A stretch of 34,092 nucleotides of DNA, taken from the NCBI GenBank assembly GCA_014444615.1, contig PVXE01000046.1, positions 1 to 34,092 of the forward strand. Direction: 5' to 3'. A program made the translations under genes and the position numbers. Within the stretch, counting starts at the first letter, position 1, and each line of letters starts with the position of its first letter. Of this stretch, positions 23,648 to 31,401 are shown one piece after another. Origin of the DNA: Tagaea sp. CACIAM 22H2. GTDB lineage: Bacteria > Pseudomonadota > Alphaproteobacteria > CACIAM-22H2. The notes under the pieces are model-generated. The model did not search any database and was not told where the DNA came from. It worked only from the letters and a program-made list of their open reading frames with translations.

Positions 23648-25026
23648 CCGCCCGCGCCGATCAGGTCGAGCTTCGCGTCGGCGAGATAGCCGTAGCGGTT
23701 GATCCACACCTTGCCGTTCGCCGCCTTCATCGCGGCATCGAAACGCGCGCCGAAATCCGCGACCGGACCGAAGCCGTGCGCCATCGCGCTGACCGGTGTG
23801 GGCGCCGCCGCCTTGACGGCTGCGACGATTTTGCGCGTTTGCGCCGCCGTATCGACAGGATGCGGGCGGTCGGAATCGGGGTATTCGGCGATCGCGAGCC
23901 CGAACTTCTCCGGCGCGTCGCAAAGATCGAAGATTTTCGCGACCAGCGGCGCCACTTGGCCAAGCGTGCCAAGCCCCGGATTGTCGCGCAGCAGCCGCTT
24001 CGACCAGGAGCCGACCATCATCGGCCAATGCATGGTGAAGAGCTTCACCGCGATCCCATCGACCTTGGGGGCCAGTGCCGGAAAATCGAAGCCCGAAATC
24101 GCCGTCCAAGGCGGCGGGAAACTGCGCAGCAGCATTTCTTTGCCCGGCACCGCTTGGCGCAGTCGCGCCACGAAATCCAGCACCAACTTGCGGCGCAGAT
24201 TCAGCGCCGCCGTCACGCCGGGATATTCGGCGAGCCAGGCGGCGATGCCATTGCCCGCCGCCGCCGCTTGCAGCTCGGCCAGCGTCAACCGCGTATTGAT
24301 CCGCGCGTGGAACGCCGCCGCATCGCGCTTCATGCCCTCGAAATCGTAGCCAAGCCGATCGGCCGCGCGCGCGACGCTGTCGGAGAAGTCGAGGAACGCG
24401 CTATCGAGCGTGTAGGGCGGATATTCCGGCCAATCGATATGGAACCCGTCGATATCCGGATAGGCTTCCGCCAAATCCTTCAACAGCGCGCTTGTATAGC
24501 CGAGGATTTCGACGCTCGCGAGCGAACCGTTCTTGTCGAGCCTATCGGTCACGCGCGAACCGTCGAACGACAATGGCTCGTCTTCCGGCTTCGGGCCGCC
24601 GAACTGCACCCGGTAGCCCGGCGGAATCGCCGCCTGAACCTGCATATAGGTTTTAAGGCCGCGCGCTTTCGCCTTGGTCAAAGCCGACGCGATGATCCCG
24701 CCTTCGGCCTTGGTATGCGCGTCGGGTGCCGGCGGTTGATAACGCAAGCCCGCGTAATGCGCCTTGTTGGGCGCGTAGGAGACCGAAGTCTGCACGAACA
24801 ATTCGCGCTTGCCCCAGAGCGGCCGATCGAGCAGGCGCACCGTACCGAGCCCGCCGTCGATCGGCGGCTCGCGGCCGCCATTCGCGGCGTCGGAGGGGCG
24901 CATCACATAGGGCGACGTCGCGATGGCCGCGGGCTTGGCGCGACGCTGGATATTGTCGAGAACCTGATCAACGCCTTCGTTCAGGAAGAACTCGGGAAAA
25001 ACGACGAGACCGACTTGCCGTTGCAT
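23644..25026 (-). CDS. Unrecognised TIM-barrel-like protein, possible glycoside hydrolase
   Basis: I do not recognise this 460-residue protein as a characterised family. Alternating strand and helix segments, the motif DIDGFHIDWPEYPPY at residues 191-205 (an acidic pair at a strand end, as in clan A-type barrels), a PPW segment and a late MHWPMMVGSW segment suggest a (beta/alpha)8 hydrolase fold like putative glycoside hydrolases. There is no signal peptide, so it should be cytoplasmic. It is the second gene of a two-gene minus-strand unit after an enolase-superfamily gene, with GGGGCGGAAG before its ATG. A role in releasing or processing an imported sugar derivative is inference. Confidence 0.7.
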   Translation of the reverse strand: MQRQVGLVVFPEFFLNEGVDQVLDNIQRRAKPAAIATSPYVMRPSDAANGGREPPIDGGLGTVRLLDRPLWGKRELFVQTSVSYAPNKAHYAGLRYQPPAPDAHTKAEGGIIASALTKAKARGLKTYMQVQAAIPPGYRVQFGGPKPEDEPLSFDGSRVTDRLDKNGSLASVEILGYTSALLKDLAEAYPDIDGFHIDWPEYPPYTLDSAFLDFSDSVARAADRLGYDFEGMKRDAAAFHARINTRLTLAELQAAAAGNGIAAWLAEYPGVTAALNLRRKLVLDFVARLRQAVPGKEMLLRSFPPPWTAISGFDFPALAPKVDGIAVKLFTMHWPMMVGSWSKRLLRDNPGLGTLGQVAPLVAKIFDLCDAPEKFGLAIAEYPDSDRPHPVDTAAQTRKIVAAVKAAAPTPVSAMAHGFGPVADFGARFDAAMKAANGKVWINRYGYLADAKLDLIGAGG

Positions 25027-25068
25027 TGCGCTTCCGCCCCTTGATTCTGTTTGTTCTTCGATAGCATT

Positions 25069-25081
25069 CCGGCAAAGCCGG
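25069..25081 (-). other. Small intercistronic hairpin
   Basis: On the minus strand, CCGGC-TTT-GCCGG follows the stop of the enolase-superfamily gene within a few bases and precedes the next gene by about 40 bases. There is no T-run, so it is at best a weak terminator or an mRNA-stability element. Confidence 0.35.
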
Positions 25082-25083
25082 GA

Positions 25084-26184
25084 CTAGCCGATCATCGCGC
25101 TGAGGTCCACGCCCAGGCCCGGCCGCTCGGGTGCCGTGAGCATGCCGTCAGTCATCGCGAATGTACCTTCGGGGGCGCGTTCGAATAGCGGGCTGTGGAA
25201 CACGTGCCGTTCGACCGAGTCCGCGTTCGCGACGGCGGCGGCAAGATGGATATTCGCCAGCATCGACACGACCGAATTCGAATGATGCAGCGTCACCGGG
25301 CGGAACGCCGCTTCTGCCAAAGCCGCGATCTTCCGGCCATAGGTGATACCACCCGAAATGATCGGGTCGAATTGCACGAAATGCACGGCGTTGCGCTCGA
25401 TCAAACGGCGGAAATTCGGCAGACCGTAATCGTTCTCGATGCCGCACAGGGGAATACCGCCCTGCTCGTGCACACGCACCATGCCGTCGACGTCGTCGAT
25501 CGCCAGCGGCTGCTCGAACCAATAGATGTCGAGCGGCGCCACCGCGCGCGCAAACGCGATGGCACGCGGCACGTCATAGGCCGAGACCGCGTCGACCATC
25601 AATCGCGCATCGGAGCCCATCGCGCGTTTGAGCTTGGTCACGCGCTCGACATCCGCCGCATGGCTCGCGCCCCCGACCTTGATCTTCACGGCCTTGTAGC
25701 CGGCTTTCACATAGGCGGCGTACTCCTCGGCGAACTCGTCGGCGGTCTGGCCGGTCTTGTAGAGACCCGCACTGGCGTAGGGCATCACATGCGGATCGTT
25801 GCCGCCCAACAGGCGCCACAACGGCAGCCCGGCGCGCTGCGCCTTCAAATCCCATAGCGCGATGTCGATGGCGCTCATGCAGGCCCAAGTCTGGCTGCGT
25901 CGCGTCGACACCGACGTCATGTCGATCGCGCGTTTGAAGAATTGCTCGGAAAGATCGGCGTCTTGGCCGACCAGAACGGGTTTCAGATCTTCCTCGACGA
26001 AGGCCTTCAGCGAGCCGGGCGCGCCGCCATCGACCCAGGACTCACCCGCGCCCACGCGCCCATCCGACGTTTCGACGAACACGAGGAAGCTGCGCTTGAC
26101 GGTCCAGCGGTAACGCGGATTGCGGATCGTGCCGTCGAGCGGTTTTTCCAGCGTGCGGACGTGGATGTTCTTGATCGTCGCCAT
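25084..26184 (-). CDS. Enolase-superfamily enzyme, mandelate racemase/muconate lactonizing type
   Basis: This 366-residue enzyme has the complete superfamily active site: the K-x-K motif Lys167 and Lys169 (AVKIKVGG), metal ligands Asp198, Glu224 and Glu250, and the Asp273 with His300/His301 dyad (LHHSNS). Two opposed bases allow either racemisation/epimerisation or dehydration of an acid sugar, and the sequence does not decide between them. It differs clearly from the RhmD-like protein encoded at 18584-19714. GGAGGGGACGAC precedes the ATG. It is divergent from the GntR-led operon, with a palindromic operator between, so it probably belongs to the same regulon. Confidence 0.88.
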   Translation of the reverse strand: MATIKNIHVRTLEKPLDGTIRNPRYRWTVKRSFLVFVETSDGRVGAGESWVDGGAPGSLKAFVEEDLKPVLVGQDADLSEQFFKRAIDMTSVSTRRSQTWACMSAIDIALWDLKAQRAGLPLWRLLGGNDPHVMPYASAGLYKTGQTADEFAEEYAAYVKAGYKAVKIKVGGASHAADVERVTKLKRAMGSDARLMVDAVSAYDVPRAIAFARAVAPLDIYWFEQPLAIDDVDGMVRVHEQGGIPLCGIENDYGLPNFRRLIERNAVHFVQFDPIISGGITYGRKIAALAEAAFRPVTLHHSNSVVSMLANIHLAAAVANADSVERHVFHSPLFERAPEGTFAMTDGMLTAPERPGLGVDLSAMIG

Positions 26185-26232
26185 GTCGTCCCCTCCGGTT
26201 TTTTCCGACTATGGCACGAAAAGGGGACTTGA

Positions 26233-26916
26233 GTGCAAACTGAGATCTCAGTTATGACTTATATCGTGACCCAATCCGCTCTCCGCCATAAAGCCTATGA
26301 ACGCTTCAAGGAGCGGCTGTTCGCCGAGGTCCTGAAGCCCGGCCAATTCGTCAGCCAGCGCGAGCTGAGCGAGATCGTGAAGGTGCCGATCGGCCCCTTG
26401 CGCGAAGCGCTGAAGCGGCTGGAGGCGGAGGCGCTGGTGCGTTTGATCCCGCAGCGCGGGATCCAGATCACCGAGTTGAACGTCACGATGCTGAACGAAT
26501 CGTTCGGGCTGCGCCGGATTCTGGAACTCGCCGCCGCGCGCCACTTCGCCGCCGAGGCGCCGATGCCGGTGATCCGGGAGATCGAGGCGCTGACCGAGCG
26601 GGTGATGAAGCGCGTGCGCGCCAATCCGAACCGCGAGAATCTCGACGAAGCATTGCGCGTCGACTGGATGCTGCATGATCTGATCATCGACCGGATGGGC
26701 AACAAGACGCTCGCCGACGTCCATCGCGTCAATTTCGACAAGATTCGTTTGGCCCGCCAGCATCGCCGATTCACGCCCGAGCGCGTAAGCCCGGCGCTGG
26801 AGGAACACTTGGCGGTGATCGCCGCCTTCCGCGCGCGCGATCCGGAGGCCGCCGCCGCCGCCCTCGACCGCCATCTGACGATCGCACATCACCGCGCCGT
26901 GGGGCTCGCCCCATGA
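26233..26916 (+). CDS. GntR family regulator, FCD (FadR) subfamily
   Basis: This 227-residue regulator has an N-terminal winged helix (LKPGQFVSQRELSEIVKVPIGPLREALKRLEAEALV, here split as a typical GntR reader domain) and an all-helical FCD ligand domain. The FCD metal site is visible as Asp-x3-His (DWMLH), EEHLAVI and DRHLTIAHH. I chose GTG 26233 because AAGGGGA at 26221-26227 lies five bases upstream. ATG 26254 is the alternative but has no ribosome site. With the GTG start, a perfect 16-base palindrome falls in codons 2-7. It heads a nine-gene operon and overlaps the sulfatase gene (ATGA). Its ligand is probably a sugar acid of the pathway (inference). Confidence 0.9.
   Translation: MQTEISVMTYIVTQSALRHKAYERFKERLFAEVLKPGQFVSQRELSEIVKVPIGPLREALKRLEAEALVRLIPQRGIQITELNVTMLNESFGLRRILELAAARHFAAEAPMPVIREIEALTERVMKRVRANPNRENLDEALRVDWMLHDLIIDRMGNKTLADVHRVNFDKIRLARQHRRFTPERVSPALEEHLAVIAAFRARDPEAAAAALDRHLTIAHHRAVGLAP
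26238..26253. promoter_or_regulatory. Perfect 16-base palindrome, probable GntR operator
   Basis: AACTGAGATCTCAGTT is a perfect palindrome located between the RBS-supported GTG start and the internal ATG of the GntR gene, 54 bases from the divergent enolase-superfamily start. Two-fold symmetry fits a dimeric FCD-type repressor. Placement at the beginning of the coding region would allow self-repression by a transcription roadblock and could also touch the divergent promoter. Confidence 0.55.
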
Positions 26917-28391
26917 GCAAGCGCCCGAATCTCCTGTTTCTATTTTCCGACCAACACGCGTTCCACGTGACGGGTTGCTACGGCGACAAGATCGTCGAAA
27001 CGCCGAATCTCGACCGGCTGGCAGGCGAAGGCGTGACCTTCGACGCGGCTTATTGCCCATCGCCGATCTGCGTGCCGTCGCGCATGTCGATGCTGACCGC
27101 GCGCCATCCTTCGGCGCAGGATTGCTGGACCAACGACGATTTCCTCGTCTCCGACCGCGCGACTTGGCCGCATGCCCTGGGGGCCGCCGGCTATCGCCCG
27201 ATCCTGATCGGCCGCCTGCATGCGATGGGGCCCGACCAGTTGCACGGCTATGCCGAGCGCGAGATCGGCGATCACAGCCCCAACTGGGGTGGGATCGCGC
27301 GCCACGATATGGGCGTGCTGAACGAGACCAACGACCCGCACCGCACCAGCGTGATCCGCAGCGGATCGGGCGAAAGCGTTTACGAAGTCAAAGACCGCGA
27401 CGTGACGCGCGCGGCGGTTGCCTGCCTCGACCGGTTGGGTGCGGCGCGTAAAAGCGGTGACGAACAGCCTTTCGCGCTGACTGTCGGCTTCATGCTGCCG
27501 CATCCGCCCTACGTCGCGACGAAAGCGGATTACGCGCGCTTCGCCGGCAAGGTGAAGCCCGCGCGGCTGCCGCGCGGGTCGATGGGCCAGGAGCATCCGT
27601 GGCTTGCCTGGTGGCGCAACAATCGCGGCATCGACGAAGTGCCGGCGGACGACGCGATGCGCGCGCGCATCGCCTATTACGCCCTCACCTATCGGCTCGA
27701 CGCGATGATCGGCGAAGTCCTCGCCGCCTTGCAACGCAATAGCCTGGCCGAGAACACGCTGATCGTCTACTCGACCGATCACGGCGATCAGATCGGCGAG
27801 CGCGGCCTGTGGTGGAAACACACTTTCTACGAGGAATCCGTGCGCGTGCCGCTGATCATGTCATGGCCCGGCCAGATTCCGCAGGGCGAACGGCGGCGCC
27901 AAGTCGTCAATCTGGTCGATCTCGCCGCGACGATGGTGGAAGCGTTGGGCGCGCCCGCTCTGCCGCACGCGCAAGGACGTTCGTTCCTGAACGTCGCGCG
28001 CGACGCGAACGCGCCGTGGCGCGACGAAACCTTCTCCGAATACTGCACCGACGAGGTGCCGGTCTGGACCGGCGGCATGGCGGTCCGTCAACGCATGTTG
28101 CGCAGCGGCGATTGGAAGCTGATCTATTATCACGGCTACAGGCCGCAGCTTTTCAATCTCGCCGCCGACCCCGACGAATTGCGCGATCTGGGCGACGATC
28201 CCGCGCACGCCGCGATCCGCGCGCAGCTGCTGGAACGCCTGCTGGCCGATTGGTCGCCCGACGCGATTGACGCACGCATGAAGCAGCGCCGGCGCGACAA
28301 GGATTTGATCGGCGCCTGGGCGCGCGGCACCAAACCCGCGAGCAGCTTCATCTGGCAGACAAGACCCGATCAGAATCGTCTCGACACCTGA
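26913..28391 (+). CDS. Formylglycine-dependent sulfatase (second of two), cytoplasmic
   Basis: This 492-residue sulfatase has the classical signature CVPSR at residues 53-57, with Cys53 as the future formylglycine. Metal and sulfate-site residues are Asp13-Gln14 (FSDQH), His103 (GRLHAMG), His197 (LPHPPY), Asp289-His290 (STDHGD) and Lys302. The C-terminal region has the usual NLAADPDELRDLGDDP block, so it is full length. It lacks a signal peptide and begins with NLLFLFSDQH, so it is cytoplasmic. It shares its operon with a taurine/sulfonate-type importer, which suggests that the imported compound is an organosulfate. It is clearly a different subfamily from the first sulfatase. Substrate unknown. 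Phosphonate monoester hydrolases share this fold and cannot be fully excluded. Confidence 0.92.
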   Translation: MSKRPNLLFLFSDQHAFHVTGCYGDKIVETPNLDRLAGEGVTFDAAYCPSPICVPSRMSMLTARHPSAQDCWTNDDFLVSDRATWPHALGAAGYRPILIGRLHAMGPDQLHGYAEREIGDHSPNWGGIARHDMGVLNETNDPHRTSVIRSGSGESVYEVKDRDVTRAAVACLDRLGAARKSGDEQPFALTVGFMLPHPPYVATKADYARFAGKVKPARLPRGSMGQEHPWLAWWRNNRGIDEVPADDAMRARIAYYALTYRLDAMIGEVLAALQRNSLAENTLIVYSTDHGDQIGERGLWWKHTFYEESVRVPLIMSWPGQIPQGERRRQVVNLVDLAATMVEALGAPALPHAQGRSFLNVARDANAPWRDETFSEYCTDEVPVWTGGMAVRQRMLRSGDWKLIYYHGYRPQLFNLAADPDELRDLGDDPAHAAIRAQLLERLLADWSPDAIDARMKQRRRDKDLIGAWARGTKPASSFIWQTRPDQNRLDT

Positions 28392-28432
28392 AACGGCCGC
28401 AAGAGCCAATCAAACCTAGGGAGCGAAACAAA

Positions 28433-29467
28433 ATGCTGAAACTCAAACATCTCGTCGCGGCCGCCGCCTTATTGTGGGCGGGTGCCGCCAACGCCCAGCA
28501 GCCGCTGGAAATCAAGATCGGCGCCGCTTACGCGACGGATCACGCCGCCGCCTTCATCGGCGTCGAGCGCGGCATCTTCGCCAAGCACGGATTGGACGCG
28601 AAGCTGGTCATGTATCAGACCGGCGTCGAGATGATCAACGGCCTGCTGTCCAACGCGCAGGACGTGAACATCATGGGCTCCGTCCCGTTCCTGGCGGGTG
28701 TGTCGCGCGGCCAGCCGCTGGTTTTGATCGGCCATCTGCATGGCGACGCGCTATCGGACAATTATTCGCAGAACAACGCGATCATCACCACGCCGCAGGG
28801 CGGCGTGCGCGTCGACGATCTGCAAAGCCTGCGCGGCAAGAAAGTGGGATTGGCGCGCGGCACGGGCGCGGAAGGCTATTTGCTCGGCATTTTGGCGCAA
28901 GCCGGCCTCAAGGACACCGATCTGACGCTGGTCAACATCCCCCCGGCCAACACCGCGACCGCCTTGCGCCAGGGCGATGTGCAGGCCGTGGCGGCGTGGG
29001 AGCCGTGGGCGACGGTCACAAAGCTGCGCACGCCCGGCGCCATCGAGGTGATCCGCGGCAACTGCGCGGGCTGCTACGATCCGGGTTCGATCCTGACGAC
29101 GCGCGCGATCATTTCGCAGAAATCGGAGCAACTGCGCCGCTTCATGGTCGCCTTCGCCGAAGCGCATCAATGGCTGCGCCAGAACTACGACGCCGCCGCC
29201 GAAATCGATATGCGCTGGATCCCCGGCCTCGATCTCGACGTCGTCAAGGTCGCGATCCGCAACTCGCTCTACGATCTGCGCGTCACCCGCAACACGATCG
29301 ACGGCTACAACAAGAAAGCCATCCCCGCCCTGGTCGCCGACAAGCGCATGGCGCGATCGCTCGACGCCGCCACGGTTATCGACGCCTCGTTCTACAAGCA
29401 TGTCGAAGCGGTGGCGCCGCAGTTCTTCAGCGATCTGAAGCCGATCCCGGCCAATCGCCGTCTGTAA
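28433..29467 (+). CDS. ABC importer binding protein, NMT1/SsuA/TauA family
   Basis: This 344-residue periplasmic protein has a signal peptide (MLKLKHLVAAAALLWAG, cleavage after ANA near residue 22) and the fold of taurine/aliphatic sulfonate/nitrate binding proteins. Evidence is the ERGIFAKHGLDAKL start, the SLRGKKVGLARGTGAEGYL block and the AVAAWEPWAT hinge. A C-x-x-C pair (NCAGC) lies at about residues 204-207 and could form a disulfide. A GGGAGC ribosome site precedes the ATG. It follows the second sulfatase by 41 bases. Family members bind sulfonates, sulfate esters, thiamin precursors or nitrate, and the sulfatase link favours a sulfate ester. Confidence 0.88.
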   Translation: MLKLKHLVAAAALLWAGAANAQQPLEIKIGAAYATDHAAAFIGVERGIFAKHGLDAKLVMYQTGVEMINGLLSNAQDVNIMGSVPFLAGVSRGQPLVLIGHLHGDALSDNYSQNNAIITTPQGGVRVDDLQSLRGKKVGLARGTGAEGYLLGILAQAGLKDTDLTLVNIPPANTATALRQGDVQAVAAWEPWATVTKLRTPGAIEVIRGNCAGCYDPGSILTTRAIISQKSEQLRRFMVAFAEAHQWLRQNYDAAAEIDMRWIPGLDLDVVKVAIRNSLYDLRVTRNTIDGYNKKAIPALVADKRMARSLDAATVIDASFYKHVEAVAPQFFSDLKPIPANRRL

Positions 29468-29477
29468 CGAAGCGCGT

Positions 29478-30272
29478 ATGAACTCGCCCAAGGTCCGTAT
29501 CGCCGCGCGCGATTTGCGTCTCGAATACCGGGACGAAGCGCGCGGCGAACACCATCTCGCCGTCGAAAAACTCTCGCTGGACGTGCGGGAGAACGAGTTC
29601 CTGTGCGTCGTCGGCCCCAGCGGCTGCGGGAAATCGACGTTGATCTCGGCGATCGCCGGCTTCCTCAAACCCGTCGCCGGCGAGCTGACGCTCGACGGCA
29701 AACGGATCGAGGGGCCGGGAGCGGATCGCGGCGTGGTCTTCCAGGAATACGCGTTGCTGCCCTGGATGACGGTTCTCGACAACGTGGCGCTCGGCCCCAA
29801 GCTCAAAGGTGTGCCGAAGACCGAGCGCCACGAACGCGCCCGCCATTATCTGGCGATGGCGAATCTTTCCGACGCGGCGCTGAAGTTTCCGCACGAACTG
29901 TCGGGCGGTATGAAGCAGCGCACCGCCGTCGCGCGCACGCTGGCCAACGAGCCGCAAGTGATGCTGATGGACGAGCCTTTCGCCGCCATCGACGCCCAAA
30001 CCCGCATGACGCTGCAGGAGGAATTGCTGCGCATCTGGTCGAAGTCGCGCATCACCGTTCTGTTCGTCACCCACAGCGTCGAGGAAGCGTGCTTCCTGGG
30101 CGATCGCGTTGCGATCCTTACACCCGGCCCCGGCCGAGTGAAGGAAATCGTCGACGTCCCGATCGCCCGCGACCGGCGCAACTGGGCGACGCTCGGCGCC
30201 GATCCGGAATTCGCGCGCATCCGCGACTACGTCCTCGCCTCGGTGCGCGGCGTCGACGGCAAGGCGGCATGA
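29478..30272 (+). CDS. ABC importer ATP-binding protein, SsuB/TauB-like
   Basis: This 264-residue ATPase has Walker A GPSGCGKST at residues 46-54, the Q-loop Gln89, signature LSGGMKQR at 141-148, Walker B VMLMDEP at 161-167 and switch His199. The PWMTVLDNVALG block is typical of nitrate/sulfonate/taurine transporter ATPases. It energises the two permeases encoded downstream. Its stop overlaps the start of a small membrane protein gene (ATGA). It is the only ABC ATPase in the window. It probably serves its own importer, because the CUT1 importers usually need MalK-type ATPases. Confidence 0.93.
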   Translation: MNSPKVRIAARDLRLEYRDEARGEHHLAVEKLSLDVRENEFLCVVGPSGCGKSTLISAIAGFLKPVAGELTLDGKRIEGPGADRGVVFQEYALLPWMTVLDNVALGPKLKGVPKTERHERARHYLAMANLSDAALKFPHELSGGMKQRTAVARTLANEPQVMLMDEPFAAIDAQTRMTLQEELLRIWSKSRITVLFVTHSVEEACFLGDRVAILTPGPGRVKEIVDVPIARDRRNWATLGADPEFARIRDYVLASVRGVDGKAA

Positions 30273-30589
30273 ACGCCCGCCATCCATTGATGCGGCCGCT
30301 TTACGCGACCGTCGTGCTTCTGGCGATCGGGCTTGGCTGGATCGCCTGGGGCAAGATGCACGCGCATTCCTTGACCGCCGGTCTCGACCTCAAACCCGGC
30401 AAGGCGCATTACGCGATCACCCTCGCCTTCGCGCCGGAGGCGTTTCACGTCACACGCCTGCAAGCGATCGGCCGCGTGATCGAGGTGAAGGACGCAACCG
30501 TCTTCATGATGGACGTCGCCACCGCCGATATCAGCGACGTCGCGACGAATTACTGGGTGCGGGGGATCGTATCGTGGCCGGGACGTTGA
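30269..30589 (+). CDS. Small membrane-anchored protein of unknown function
   Basis: I do not recognise this 106-residue protein. One hydrophobic segment at about residues 11-29 looks like an uncleaved membrane anchor. The remaining 75 or so residues (rich in beta-strand-forming stretches such as HYAITLAF and ATVFMMDV) would face the periplasm. The gene overlaps the ATPase gene by four bases and the first permease gene by 16 bases in another frame, so it is fully embedded in the importer operon and is almost certainly expressed with it. It could assist the binding protein or permease complex. That role is inference from position only. Confidence 0.75.
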   Translation: MNARHPLMRPLYATVVLLAIGLGWIAWGKMHAHSLTAGLDLKPGKAHYAITLAFAPEAFHVTRLQAIGRVIEVKDATVFMMDVATADISDVATNYWVRGIVSWPGR

Positions 30590-31401
30590 CCCAAACGCCG
30601 CCGCACGGCGTTCCGTGGTCGCGCCGCCTTATGCGCCCCGCCAAGGGCGCCGCCGGCATTCTGCTGTTCCTGGCCGCTTGGCAAATCTCGGTGCCGCTGG
30701 TCGGGCTTGAGCCTTATTTCTATCCCGGCCCCGCCGATGTGTGGGCCGCGTTCGTCGATCTGATGCGCAAAGGCATTTTGCCCGTCTACACGGTCGATAG
30801 CCTATCGCGCTACGGCGCGGGTGTGGGTATCGGCATCGTCGCGGGCGTTTTCTTCGGCGTGCTGATCGGCCTCAACGCCTTTGCTTCAAAGCTGCTATCG
30901 CCCACGATCAATTTCCTATTCGCGATCGTAGAGGTCGCGTGGATCCCGATCTTCGTGATCTGGTGGGGTTACGGCTACAAGACCATCCTGATCGCGCTGA
31001 CCTATGTCGTGTTCTTCCCGGTGCTCTACAACACGCTGATCGGCGTGCGCACCGTGCCGCAGCCGCTGATCAACGCCGTGCGTGCGCTGGGCGGAACGCG
31101 CCTTCAGGTGCTGACGAACGTAATCCTGCCCGCCGCTCTGCCCGGCATCATCACGGGCTTGCGGGTGGGGGCTGGCTTCGCCTTCCGCGGCTTGATCTTC
31201 GCCGAAATCGTCGCCGCCAAAACCGGACTTGGTTATCTGATTTTCGAAGGCGCGCAGTCGCATCAAACCGCGCGGACCATCGTGGGCATGATTTCCGTCG
31301 GCGCGATCTGGCTGCTGATCGACCAGTTCTATCTGAAGCCCATCGAGCGCGCGACGATCGAGCGCTGGGGCCTCGTCACCGACGCCGAGCAGCGCGCATG
31401 A
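30574..31401 (+). CDS. ABC importer permease, SsuC/TauC-like (first of two)
   Basis: This 275-residue inner-membrane permease has about six transmembrane helices and the family's ATPase-contact loop VRALGGTRLQVLTNVILPAALPG near residues 169-191. It starts with GTG at 30574, supported by GGGGGA seven bases upstream, and overlaps the small membrane protein gene by 16 bases. The C-terminal block DQFYLKPIERATIERWG is repeated almost identically in the next permease, so the two arose by an old duplication and probably form a heterodimer. SsuC and TauC normally work as homodimers. Confidence 0.92.
   Translation: MAGTLTQTPPHGVPWSRRLMRPAKGAAGILLFLAAWQISVPLVGLEPYFYPGPADVWAAFVDLMRKGILPVYTVDSLSRYGAGVGIGIVAGVFFGVLIGLNAFASKLLSPTINFLFAIVEVAWIPIFVIWWGYGYKTILIALTYVVFFPVLYNTLIGVRTVPQPLINAVRALGGTRLQVLTNVILPAALPGIITGLRVGAGFAFRGLIFAEIVAAKTGLGYLIFEGAQSHQTARTIVGMISVGAIWLLIDQFYLKPIERATIERWGLVTDAEQRA

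Noticed and set aside
22394..24109. A 571-codon minus-strand open frame across tctA
   Set aside because: Its composition is dominated by His, Arg, Gln and Asp, as expected from reading a membrane-protein gene backwards. tctA has clear family motifs.
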